Below the pieces are notes generated by a model that searched no databases, was not told where the DNA came from, and saw only the letters and a list, made by a program, of their open reading frames with translations. Below are positions 52,401 to 62,625 of a DNA stretch of 64,000 nucleotides, one piece after another. How positions within the stretch are numbered: position 1 is the first letter of the stretch; each line of letters opens with the position of its first letter. Both the position numbers and the translations under genes were made by a program. This stretch comes from Lamellibrachia columna (taxonomy: Eukaryota > Annelida > Polychaeta > Sabellida > Siboglinidae), in NCBI GenBank assembly GCA_963662155.1, contig OY759261.1, positions 36,616,522 to 36,680,521 of the forward strand, given 5' to 3'.

Positions 52401-52742
52401 TTGCTTTCAGTTGTGATGAAATTAAATTTCAGATAGTAATGCTCCCATGATTAAATAATGTGTTGTAGTTATTATCATTCTATTGTATAAAATAGGATCT
52501 TAGCAACAAACAAAATGATACTTCATTCATACTTTTATGATGATAATTAGCAAAGCTATGATGTTTTAATTGTGGGTGGTACAGTGTTCCCAGGCACTGA
52601 ATGGACTCGCGTTAGAAGATGTGTATCTTTGTTTGTCAGTTGTTATTTTTAATTATTATTATTTATGATGTACAATATGTACAGGTAAATGTATTGATAG
52701 TTACCCCTGTCTGTTAAGACTTAGTTAAAATGATTGTGTAAG

Positions 52743-52744
<2 letters not shown>

Positions 52745-52806
<62 letters not shown>
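52745..52806. repeat. (TA)n microsatellite
   Basis: A TA run of about 60 bp. Confidence 0.97.
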
Positions 52807-52812
<6 letters not shown>

Positions 52813-52919
52813 CATCGTATTGTTATAGCATGATTATATATATTATACTTACATTTTTTATCGTGCGACCGAGCGGGCAATCGAGCGTGCACACACATTT
52901 TGTTACATTCTAAAAACAT

Positions 52920-53995
52920 TTTGGACTGGCAAAAATTTGATCCTGGATGAACCCCTGATGCATAGTCATTATATGGGAGACTCGATTGTATTCATTTATG
53001 CAATCAATGTGCACATTGTATCACTGCCACACATAGTCTGCATAGGGGAGACTCTACTTTGTTGGGAAGTATTCAGATATGCAATCAACGTGTATACTTT
53101 ACCAGTTCCATACATAGTCAGAAGAGGGGAGATTCGAATGTCTTGTGACCTATTTATCTATGCAATCAATGTGCATACTTTACCAGTGCAATACATAGTC
53201 ACAACAGGGGAGACTCAAGTGTCTTAGGAAATAATTCAGCAATGCAACCAATGTCAAGATTTTACCACTGCCACACATATCGATAGAGGGGAGACCTGAC
53301 TGTGTTGGGAAGTATTCAGCTGTGCAATCAACATATTTTACCAGTCCCATACATAGTCAGAAGACGGGAGACTCGATTGTATTGGGAAGTATTCAGCTAT
53401 GCCATCAGTGTGCACATTTTACCATTGACATACATTTTATCAATGACACACATTTTACCAATGAAATACATTTTACTAATGACAAACAGTCATTAGATGG
53501 GAGACTCGTATGTCGTGGGAAATATTCAGCTATGCAATTAATGTGTATATTTTATCAATGAAATACCTGGTAGGTAGAAGGGAGATTCGACAGTCTTGAG
53601 AAGTATTCAGCTACCCAATCAATGTGTACAATTTTCCAGTGAAATATTTCGTAGGTAGAGGGGAGATTCGACAGTCTTGGGAAGTATTCAGCTATCCAAT
53701 CAATGTATACATTTACCAGTCACATACATACTCTGACTTGGGAAGTATTCAGCTATGCAATCAATGGGCAAATTTTATCAATGACACACAAAGTCATTAG
53801 ATGGGAGACTCGACTGTGTTGGGAAGTATTCAGCAATGCACATCAATGTGCACATTTTACCACTGCCACACACAGTCAGTATGAGGGGGACTCGATGATG
53901 TTGGGAAGTATTCAGCTATGCAATCAATGTATACATTTTACCACTGCCACATATGGTTGGTAGAACTGAGACTCGACTGTCTTGGGAAGCATCTG
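52920..53995 (+). repeat. Degenerate array, ~85-bp unit, about 12 copies (block 1)
   Basis: The unit core is GGGAGACTCGACTGT, then TTGGGAAGTATTCAGCTATG, CAATCAATGTGCACATTTTA and CCA...ACATAGTC. Units diverge by substitutions and small indels. The block is preceded by GACTGGCAAAA and CCTGATG, as in blocks 2 and 3. Confidence 0.9.
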
Positions 53996-54139
53996 CCAAG
54001 CGAGTGAAAAGATGCAATAATATCAACGTCAGAGCAACGTTCCTACGATTGTCCCTGAACAGTCTGAGTCAGCATCCTTTGTTACGTTGGTGGAGATCCA
54101 TAATGTTGATGTGTCTGCCGCTAGTAACAAAGTCGCTAC

Positions 54140-55225
54140 TGTACATGTTTATTTATTTAAAATAAAGTTTCAAGTTACTTTTTCATGAACCTTAATGTAT
54201 TGGTTCTTCTTCTATTATTATTATTACTGTGCAGGTGATAACGCCAACATCGCTGCACAGCTAGTAAGACTCGACTGGGCCAATAATGATTAAACCGGAC
54301 TTGGCCTGCTATTGAAAAAACCTAATTCGGCCAATAATGGATATCAGTTGACATTTGCTCAACTTGCATTGGCTTACTAGTGCAAAAACCAAATGGGCCA
54401 ATAATGGCTGTCATTATATCAACCAGCATTGGCTTGCAAATGAAAACGGCTTCCACTGAAGCTGTTTGTGCGTTTAAGGTTTTTTTAGAATGTTCAAGAC
54501 TGGCAAAATTTTATTTCTGGCTAAGGGCCTGTTGGGAAGTATTCAGCTATGCAATCAATGTGTATATTTTACCAGTGCCACACATAGTCAGAAGAGGGAA
54601 GATTCGAATGTCTTGCGAAGTATTCAGCTATGCAATGAATGGGCACATTTTACCTATAACATTAACATAACGTTAGTAGAGGGGAGACTCAATTGTCTTG
54701 GGAAGTATTAAGCTATGCAATCAATATGCACACTTTAAAAGTGACATACGTGGTCGGAATTGCGGTGACTCGACCGTCTTGGAAAGTATTCAGCTATACA
54801 ATCAATGTGCATCAGGCCATTAGCCAGACATTTAAGTTTGCCAATATTGCACCTTAAACGGATGAACGTGCGCAAACACGGGCGAACGCACGAGAATGGC
54901 TTCCCCGGAAGCCATTCACGTCTATGACAGCCATTATTGGCCCAACTGATTTTTTTTACTAGGAAGCCAATGTGTGTTGATATTATGACAGCCATTTGGT
55001 TTTTGCAAGTTGACCAAATGTCAGATGACAATCATTATTGGTTGAATTAGGTTTTTTCAATGGTAGGCCAAGTCCGGTTTAGCTATTATTGGCCCAATCG
55101 AGTTTATCTAGCTGTGGTGCGAGATTATCACCTGAACAGTGATAATACTAACAGAAGAGCCAACACATGAAGATTTGTTAAAAAGTTACTTGAAACTTTA
55201 TTTTAAATATATAAACACCAATGTG
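54140..55225. repeat. Large inverted repeat, ~380-bp arms around 85-bp units
   Basis: The left arm is about 54,150-54,528 and the right arm about 54,833-55,215. Read as reverse complement, the right arm repeats in order ATAAAGTTTCAAGT(T/A)ACTTTT, then CAGGTGATAA, TGGGCCAATAATGATTAAAC-like text, GGACTTGGCCT, TGAAAAAACCTAATTC, AAAAACCAAATGG and CATTGGCTT. The core (54,530-54,832) holds 3-4 units of the 85-bp repeat. The right arm also contains a GAATGGCTTCC/GGAAGCCATTC hairpin at about 54,895-54,918. Confidence 0.85.
54530..54832 (+). repeat. 85-bp repeat, block 2 (core of the inverted repeat)
   Basis: Three to four units of the same 85-bp family as at 52.9-54.0 kb, entered through CTGGCTAAGGGCCTG. 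Confidence 0.85.
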
Positions 55226-56125
55226 TTGTTTGAAGCATCTTAAGACTAAGTACATGCATGCAAATACATCTAATGTGAACAAATATGATTACAATCACAC
55301 TCAAAATCAAATGCTTGACACTAAAAGTAAAGCAATACAACAAATAAAAATATAAGATTATAGCACTCAGTAATACAATTCGTTTTAAAAGTAATACATT
55401 GACACATTACTTTTTTGATAAAACAGCAATCATCCAGATCCAGTATTGCCTAGGCTATGCCATGGCTATGCCTAGCCCTAGCCTAGGCTATGGTTATTGG
55501 ACAAAAAAACAATATGAATTTACTAGACTGAGCACAGCCTAATCGTTCGTGGTTTGCCTGCCGTTTGAGTTTTCTTCCAGCAAAAGGGAAACTGCTGCTG
55601 ATAGTAGAGCCTACAAAGTCATGCCAATTATGGATGTAAACCAGAGCCCAATCCAGACTCAATTTCAAAGACGACCACGATCATGATTGACCACTGCAGA
55701 ATGCCAGTGGTGGGCGACAATACAGTAGCTTTTATTCTCATTTACGAAAAAAGCATCAATTGTCGTGAACTTTGAAATATCGCATATTTTCACTCACTCT
55801 CGCTTGGCAGGTTCCATTTTGAACTCACCCCACGACATCCGAAAGACGGGATTATTTCTTCAAATGAGAGCGCCAATGGATAAGCACTGAGAAAGGTCAT
55901 AGAAACGCGTTTCCCAACCAATGGCATACACGATTACAATAAATAGAGATCAGCCACAGTATCATTATTTTCCAACGATGTCAAGGTTAAAAATATATAG
56001 ATCTTATAGATCGGCGGTATTCGCTATTCTGCCACTGACAACATTCATCGAATCATGACCGCATACGCTAAGAGTCATTAAGACATTTCAAACAATTTTA
56101 TTATAAAAAAATATCATCTTGTAAA
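55226..56125. other. Spacer, no supported gene
   Basis: A CCTAGCCTAGGCTATG palindromic patch lies at about 55,450-55,492. Only short frames are present and no domain is seen. Confidence 0.4.
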
Positions 56126-56129
56126 AAGA

Positions 56130-56205
56130 AAAACCCGTCTTTTATTTTTATTTTACTCGTCCCCATCAGATATTTGCCCGTCTTCAAGACGGGCAGGCGG
56201 GTCTC
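56130..56205 (-). repeat. GACGGGC-motif cluster (third site)
   Basis: Read minus it has GACGGGCAAAT, GGGGACGAGTAAAA and GACGGG, with a GCCCGTCTTCAAGACGGGC palindrome at about 56,178-56,196. CTCTGGCTAAGG leads into block 3. Confidence 0.6.
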
Positions 56206-56400
56206 TGGCTAAGGCTCTGATGTGGACACTACCAGTGACATACATAGTCGTTAGAGGGGAGACTCAACTCTCTTGGGAAGTATTCAGCTATGCAATAAAC
56301 GTGCACACTTTACCAGTGATATACCTGGTCAGTAGAGGGGAATCTCGACTGTGTTGGGAAGTATTCAGCTATACAAACAATGTGAAGTATTTCGCTATGC
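56206..56400 (+). repeat. 85-bp repeat, block 3 (about 2 units)
   Basis: Two units plus a partial one of the same family, entered through GGCTAAGGCTCTGATG. Confidence 0.85.
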
Positions 56401-56998
56401 CTAGAAGGACAAGATTAGGAGAAAACTAAGTGTCCCTGGGGAATGCCAGAGAACACTACCTGACTTCCGTCACTGAACCAGCCACTGCCTCAATGCAAAA
56501 TCAAGTGATTGTGCAGAACTATATGGCACAGTTAGAATAACAATGTTTAAAGGTGTTGATAACTATACTGTTACCTAAACTGATTTTAGTGAATAAATAA
56601 GTAATGACAACAATGTCCAATTGTCAAACTGTGCGTAGTATACATTAGACTGTGATATTGGGATGATGATCATGACAGCTGGAGGGTGCAATATGGTCGT
56701 GGGTTCCCTCCTCAAGCATTGTGACAAAATTAATGGTGGCGACACCTTTCGGGAAAGCCAAAACTCAACAAAATTAGTTGTACATGGATTTAACAAGATT
56801 CATCCATGATATGCTAAACTAATCAATTCAGTAAAATTATGGGTGTCAAACCTAATTTACAAGACGTGACCCCCTTTCAAACAAACCTGTGCATATTTAG
56901 CCACCAGAGGGAGGCAGATACTCCAGTTGAGGGACATCAATCTTGCGATTACCACGAGTGATAGGGCGCGAGACTGACATCAAATAAATGTTACCAAC
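56401..56998. other. Spacer below the duplicated 5' exon, no HEPN exon found
   Basis: In the HEPN locus the coding exon lies about 560 bp below the donor. The matching place here shows no HEPN-like frame, only a 73-codon chance frame. Confidence 0.45.
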
Positions 56999-57475
56999 CT
57001 GAAACTGCCACTTTGTAGTGCCGAGTCAATTGTCTCCACCACGGACGGTGTCTTCAGTTCTTAGCAGAATAACACAATCGGCAATGTTCTACTCAAGCGA
57101 CCACGAATGTCTGACACTCTCACACTGGGCGTAGAATCGGTGGTGTTCCCCTCAACAATGTGAAAGCTATTCTAAGGTCATCCTGCTTTTTATACAATCA
57201 CAAACATTCCACTGATGTGTTGACGACTGTCTCCCAGACTCACAGACCCTCGTTGGAATGTGACACTCGTGTCATCCACAACCACGCAAGATGTTTTGTG
57301 TCACTGTCAATTGACACAGTCATCAACAGTCCACAGATGTGGTCATGACTGTTTCACAAACTCACAGAGGTCTTGTACAGAGTTGTTGATATCATCATTT
57401 TTACCTTTCTCATCGGTGATTTTGACTTGATCTCAGTCTCTGCAACAATGATACAAGTTATGAATAGCATATAAA
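56999..57475 (-). pseudogene. Second copy of the HEPN-gene 5' exon region
   Basis: This is homologous to 8,805-9,300. Shared landmarks are the CAG|GTTGGT donor (last exon base 56,999), the GGTGGT(G/A)(T/A)TCCCCTC block, TACAATCA(C/T)AAA, the repeated ACAACTGTTTCACCATCTCA-like segments and CTGCAACAATGATA. No coding exon follows on the minus strand. A CR1 starts soon after at higher coordinates in both places. It is probably a duplicated and decayed promoter or first-exon segment. Confidence 0.5.
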
Positions 57476-57596
57476 AGATTATTGCCAGTATATATGTCAT
57501 GTTTTTTGAAAGAATGTTGATAGACGAGGGATCACCAGTAGATATTATCTTCTTAGATTTTCAGAAAGCTTTTGACAACGTGCTGCATCATCAGAA

Positions 57597-57998
57597 GAAC
57601 TTCATTTATTTGGTCACACATATTTGCATCACATTACGAGCCATCAGTAGACAATAAGTGGGTCTGAGGAGATCCTGTGGAAACTCCTTGGGGCTTTTGA
57701 CGGGGATAACCAAGGGTATAATTGTGCAGAAAAACCAAAACCAAAAAAACTCTGGTTATTATTACATTAACCAAAGTAGCATATAAAATATATATATAAT
57801 GAATTGTTTAGAATACTGTTGCGACCGAGTCCTATAACAGTTTAAATACCAACATGTGATTTTTCTACCTTGAATTATTGAGGTAGTTTTGTATTAAGAT
57901 TATGGCCAATATTTGTAAAATAATTATTAAATTGGTCCACTATTACCTTTTTGTCTGTACAGCAATTTCCATCTGATGTTACAAATGTATCATTGACA
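57597..57998 (-). mobile_element. LINE fragment nested in CR1 copy C, antisense
   Basis: The minus strand reads IDDTFVTSDGNCCTDKKVIV then DQFNNYFTNIGHNLNTKLPQ (about 57,990-57,870). This is the linker before the RT fingers in jockey/CR1-type elements. It sits exactly between the two CR1 RT pieces. The remainder is non-coding and its ends are approximate. Confidence 0.6.
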
Positions 57999-58110
57999 AT
58001 AAAGATGAAAGATTACTACTTAAATTAAAAGCTCATGGTATCGGGGATGGCACAATCAACTGGATAGAACAATGGCTGACTGACAGAAGACAGCATGTTG
58101 TAGTAGATTT

Positions 58111-58397
58111 TCTCACTAAAGAAAGTAGAAATAGAGGATGAGGTAACATTAGTGAAGGATCACTAAAGAAAGTAGAAATAGAGGATGAGGTAACATTAGT
58201 GAAGGATCACTAAAGAAAGTAGAAATAGAGGATGAGGTAACATTAGTGAAGGATCACTAAAGAAAGTAGAAATAGAGGATGAGGTAACATTAGTAAAGGA
58301 TCACTAAAGAAAGTAGAAATAGAGGATGAGGTAACATTAGTGAAGGATCACTAAAGAAAGTAGAAATAGAGGATGAGGTAACATTAGTAAAGGATCA
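58111..58397 (+). repeat. 47-bp repeat within the CR1 coding region, about 6 copies
   Basis: CTAAAGAAAGTAGAAATAGA then GGATGAGGTAACATTAGT(G/A)AAGGATCA is repeated head to tail. The last unit reads into the CR1 frame as DEVTLVKDQ, so the unit is an amplified piece of CR1 coding sequence. The period is not a multiple of 3. Confidence 0.95.
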
Positions 58398-58640
58398 GTG
58401 TATATTGGATATCAGGAAGAATTCATTCTCACAGAGGACAATGAATGAATGGAACAAATTATCTACAGATTGTGTAACTGCTAGCAGCATGAATAAGTTT
58501 AAAAACACGGTTGACACATATCTCAGGAGAGCATGTTGGACTCTCCATAAGCCAATGGTTTCCTTGTCCACTTGCCATATAGGCATTTGCCTTGAATGGC
58601 AATCTTGTTAAAATTGTCTTGTTAAATAAACAGTGGGGCA

Positions 58641-59285
58641 TACCATCTCAAATCAACCAAAATAAGAACATTTTGTTGCACTCATATTTCTGGCCACTGG
58701 CCAATGTAACCACATATGTCAAACCATAGGACTGTATCTAAAATAGTTAGAGTTATGATCATGTCAAATTTTGCAGATTCTTTCATTTTTGCCAATTTTC
58801 TGAAATCATGAAGATTTCTTGTTCTACTTAAAATACCAAAAACAATTTGTGAAAGATGTTGAGCTCAGCAATCAATATACATACATGTACCACAACAAGA
58901 TTGTTGTTAATTACTTAAATAATTAATAGAAAAAGATTAACTATTTTGCAGTTACCGAAACATGCACGCACACACGCGAACACACAAGCATTTAATTTGT
59001 GTAGAGCTAAAATAACATCACTCCCGCCAGCGTATTCCATCGCCAAACCAAAACTTCTATATAAATTCCATTGCACCGGCTGTTGCAAATTAATCTGACA
59101 AACACAATTCAACAACTGGTCTGAAACAATCTTTCCCAAAGCCAATCACGGAACCTCCTGAACGTTTGAATTAGAAAGGTGAGTGTCTTCAAAGGTTCAA
59201 TAATGTATTAATGATGTTTTTTGTCAAGGTGAAAAAAGAAGAGTGTGCAACAAAAGGAAAGTAAACGGGTGAGTGGAAGGGACTG
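58641..59285. other. Spacer between CR1 copies C and D
   Basis: No supported gene. Short frames only. Confidence 0.45.
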
Positions 59286-59426
59286 ACAGGTGGTAAGATT
59301 GTCGAGGATAATGAGAGGAGAGAAAAGGAGAAGACCGTGGATTAGAAGAAATTGTAGAAGAGAAAGAGAACGGAGTGTGCAGCTAGAGAATGGTAAACGA
59401 GTGATGCGGCAGGAAAGGAGCTTCGC

Positions 59427-59545
59427 AGATGTAGTGTCACAAGGGAAGGATGAGGACAGATGTAGTGTCACAAGGGAAGGTGAGGACAGATGTAGTGTCA
59501 CAAGGGAAGGTGAAGACAGATGTAGTGTCACAAGGGAAGGTGAGG
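59427..59545 (+). repeat. 30-bp repeat inside CR1 ORF1, 4 copies
   Basis: AGATGTAGTGTCACAAGGGA then AGGTGAGGAC is repeated in frame as DRCSVTREGE, just before the GDS block. Confidence 0.95.
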
Positions 59546-61524
59546 AAAGCCGGATATTCCTGGGGGATTCTACCATTAGGAAACTAGATAAAGTTGTGAA
59601 CAGAGGAGAGGACATCATGGTATGCCTACCAGGGGCAAAAAATAGAGGATGTAGCCGAGAAGGCAGGACAAGTCATGGGAGGTGGCATGGGAGGTGCTGT
59701 TCTTGTGTATGTGGGAACTAACAATGCTGAGAAGGAGGGAATGTCGGCCATCATTGGTAATTACAGGAGGTTGGTCAAGACGCTTAAAGAGGCACGGACT
59801 GGAGAGATTGTGTTGTCGGGGATATTACCAGTAATGTGAGGCAGGGGTCAGGAGTATAGGAACTATAGGAGGATAGCGATCAACACACAAGTACAGAATG
59901 TATGTATGGAGGGAGTAGGTTTCATAGACATGTGGTTAAGCGTTGTGGGAGGAGAGAGAGATGGGCTTCATCTGGCTGGGAAGGATGCTGCAGTTCTTGG
60001 GTGTGTTTGTCAGGGTTTTTTCGACGAGGGCATATGTACTGTAAATTATTTAAACAAGATGCGCAGGGGGAACTGACAGAGAAAACTCAAAGGAGTACAA
60101 ACATACATCCAAAGAAATGTTCACCAACGATTTCAGAAAATGAACTTAAATGTGTATGCTTAAATGCCAGGAGCATAGCTTATAAAAAAGCGAGTTAGAC
60201 AATATGGTAGCAGAAACTGGTCCTCACATAACAGGTATCACAGAATCATGGGCAAAAAAAGATACAGCATATGCTAAGTTAGCACTGACAGGTTATGTAA
60301 TGTTTAGGAAGGACAGGCGAGAAAGAAGGGGAGGTGGAGTAATTTTATATAATAAAGAATCTATTCAAGCATATGAAATAACACTAAAAAGCGAAGCAGA
60401 TTATAAGGAAGCAATTTGGTGTTGAATACAACATATAGTTACCAAGAAATCAACTTTAATAATAGTAGTTTATTGTAGTCCAAACATAGGACAAGAGGAA
60501 TATGTAAAACTACACAAGGCTATAAGGGAGGTGAGTAAGAGAGAATGTGTCATAATGGGTGATTTTAACCATAACCATATACAATGGAAATCATTAGAGT
60601 GCTGGGGGTGATGACCATAAGTTTTTACTTCTAACACAGGATTGTTTCCTTACTCAACATGTCTTGGAACCAACCAGAGGTGGGAATGTGTTGGATTTAA
60701 TTTTGTCTTCTCAAAATGAATTAGTTGATAATCTTAAATTACACAAACCTTTGGGTTCCAGTGATCATAACCAGATCCATTTTAATATAAAAGTAAAAAC
60801 AGGGAATACATATAAAAAAACAATGGAGGAGGAACTTCAACAAAGGCAAATATAAAGAAATAAGAACATATCTAGCAAATATAGATTGGAATAACTTGCT
60901 GAAGAACAAGACGGCAACATAATGCAGGACTTGTTTAAAAGGGTAGATGATGGGTCGACAGTGGATGTTGTCTACTATATGGAAACATGGGCGAAGAATA
61001 TAAAATGGGGGATGCTGTACCGGGTAGAACAACAAAAGAAAAGGACATAGGAGTAACTTTTAGTGCTGACATGAAAGCTTCAGAGCAATGTGGGATTGCT
61101 GCTTCAAAAGGAAATCAAATTCTATGGCTAATTAGGAGTAGTATCACATACAAGTAGAAACAGCTAATTGTACCCCTGTACAAAGCAATAGTTAACTGCA
61201 TTTGGAATAGTGTATACAAGCGTGGAGGCCATATCGCAAGAAGGACATAGACAAGCTAGAAAGAATACAATGAAAAGCAACTAAAATGATTCCAGAACTG
61301 CAAGACCTTAGTTATAAAAGCCACTTATTAGAATGTGGTTTACAACACTAGAGACCAGGAGACTAAGAGGAGACCAAATAGAAATGTTTAAAATAGTGAA
61401 TGGTTATGAGGATATTGATAGGAATATGTTCTTCAAACTTAAAGAAGGCAGCTGAACCAGAGGCCACAAAGCAGCATTAGTTAAGGAACATTGTAGGTTG
61501 GACATGAGAAAGTACTCTTTCTCA

Positions 61525-62063
61525 CATACATGAGAAAGTACATTCTACTGTTAGATCTTTGAACAGTATATTATGTAAAGGTCCACTGATCTGGAATAAA
61601 GTTCCATATGATATAAAAAGTAAACCTAATATAAAAAGTTTTGCATCTACATTAAAGGCATGTGTTTTAAGTGGTTATGACAGTTCAAATTAATATTATC
61701 TCTTCTACCATTGTTTCTATTATTTTATATTAATATGATTCATTAGTATTACCTGTTATCTTAGACTTGATAACTTCACCTATTTGTTTCACTTTATTTG
61801 TAATTTAGCCTGATTGCTGCTTGTAGCACAAATTATTATTTATCATCATAACGATATAATTATTATTGGTTGACAGCGACCAGTTATATATGTATTTAAC
61901 CGTAATTGTTTTTCCTATTTTGTGCTTGCCTAACTGGTTACAGCCATAAAGCTCCGCTGTTTAACCTGAAACTGTATTACAAAATACCTGTTTGTACTTG
62001 TTTTGTTTGTATATTTTGTATGTTTGTATACAGTTTCGAAAAATAAACTCACTCACTCACTCA
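61525..62063 (+). mobile_element. LINE 3' end nested in CR1 copy D
   Basis: CR1 similarity stops after MRKYSFSH (61,525) and resumes at about 62,064 with the NEWIKLPND block. Between them the plus strand reads STVRSLNSILCKGPLIWNKV then PYDIKSKPNIKSFASTLKAC, the W-N-x-V-P C-terminal signature of another non-LTR RT. A 3' UTR follows, then AAAAATAAACTCACTCACTC, a short (ACTC)n tail. TCTCACATA before and CTCATA after the insert suggest a worn target duplication. Confidence 0.75.
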
Positions 62064-62285
62064 TAGAGGGTGATAAATGAATGGATCAAACTGCCAAATG
62101 ATTGTGTTAATGCTAGTAGTGTGAATATGTTTAAAAATATAATTGACAGATATCTGATAAGGGAGGGTTACACATAGATGATAAAATTGTTGGACTCTCT
62201 ATAAGCCAATGGCTTCCTTGCCCCACTTGCCATCTGGAACTTGTTGCTTGGTATGGCAATCGTTAAAAAGCAGTAATGTTATATT

Positions 62286-62494
62286 GGTCATGTGACACAT
62301 CCGTAACTTCAGTCTACTGAAGAAGACTGCGGGAGGCAGATGAAATATACAGATCTAACACTAAGTTTCTTGAGAGGTAATTATGTTTAACAGTAATGTT
62401 ATAGTTTATCATTTGCAATACTGCAACTCTTTGACAACGCCAACGGTATGTTGGATATTGAGATCTGGTGCCACGTTGGCGTTGACGCAGGTGT
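62286..62494. other. Spacer, nothing recognised
   Basis: Short unique sequence after the CR1 tail. Confidence 0.4.
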
Positions 62495-62625
62495 TCTATT
62501 AATTAATTAATCTTGTTCTATTAATTAATTAAGATTGGTCGAATTATAATAGTTTGTCTACATATTGATTCCAATATTTCTTTTACATTTTAAACCCTTT
62601 TCCGATTGATTTATGCACCCAAAAG
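62495..62625 (+). repeat. Dispersed repeat, copy 2 (partner at 14.8 kb)
   Basis: This matches 14,820-14,960 through TTAATCTTGTTCTATTAATT, AAGATTGGTCGAAT and ACCCTTTTCCGATTGATTT. Confidence 0.7.

Larger units (their letters stand above)
57500..58640 (+). mobile_element. CR1-like retrotransposon, copy C with nested LINE
   Basis: RT motif IIFLDFQKAFDNVLH lies at about 57,545-57,592. Similarity breaks, then resumes at 57,998 with DERLLLKLKAHGIGDGTINW and IEQWLTDRRQHVVVD. A 47-bp repeat replaces the next part. The C-terminal end is VKDQCILDIRKNSFSQRTMN then EWNKLSTDCVTASSMNKF. The 3' UTR ends with CAATCTTGTTAAAATTGTCT then TGTTAAATAAA, the same tail type as the antisense copies. It is 5'-truncated and broken. 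Confidence 0.85.
59290..62285 (+). mobile_element. CR1-like retrotransposon, copy D, near full length but deleted
   Basis: ORF1 (59,290-60,020) has a basic start, a 30-bp repeat, then SGNH-esterase blocks IFLGDSTIRKLD (GDS nucleophile), VYVGTNNAEKEG, VLSGILPV and DGLHLAGKDAAVL (Asp-His). ORF2 starts with CVCLNARSIAYKK (60,150), ITGITESWAKKD, GYVMFRKDRRERRGG, CVIMGDFNHNHIQWKS (60,545) and LEPTRGGNVLDLILSSQNEL (60,670). Next comes GSSDHNQIHFNIKV, with the endonuclease catalytic S-D-H. About 60,930-60,985 is a deletion junction, because the RT fingers and palm are missing. The thumb and C-terminal end resume (LERIQ, KATKMIPELQDLSYKSHL at 61,255-61,320; NEWIKLPNDCVNASSVNMF at 62,075). The 3' UTR ends near 62,285. 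Frameshifts occur throughout. Confidence 0.88.
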
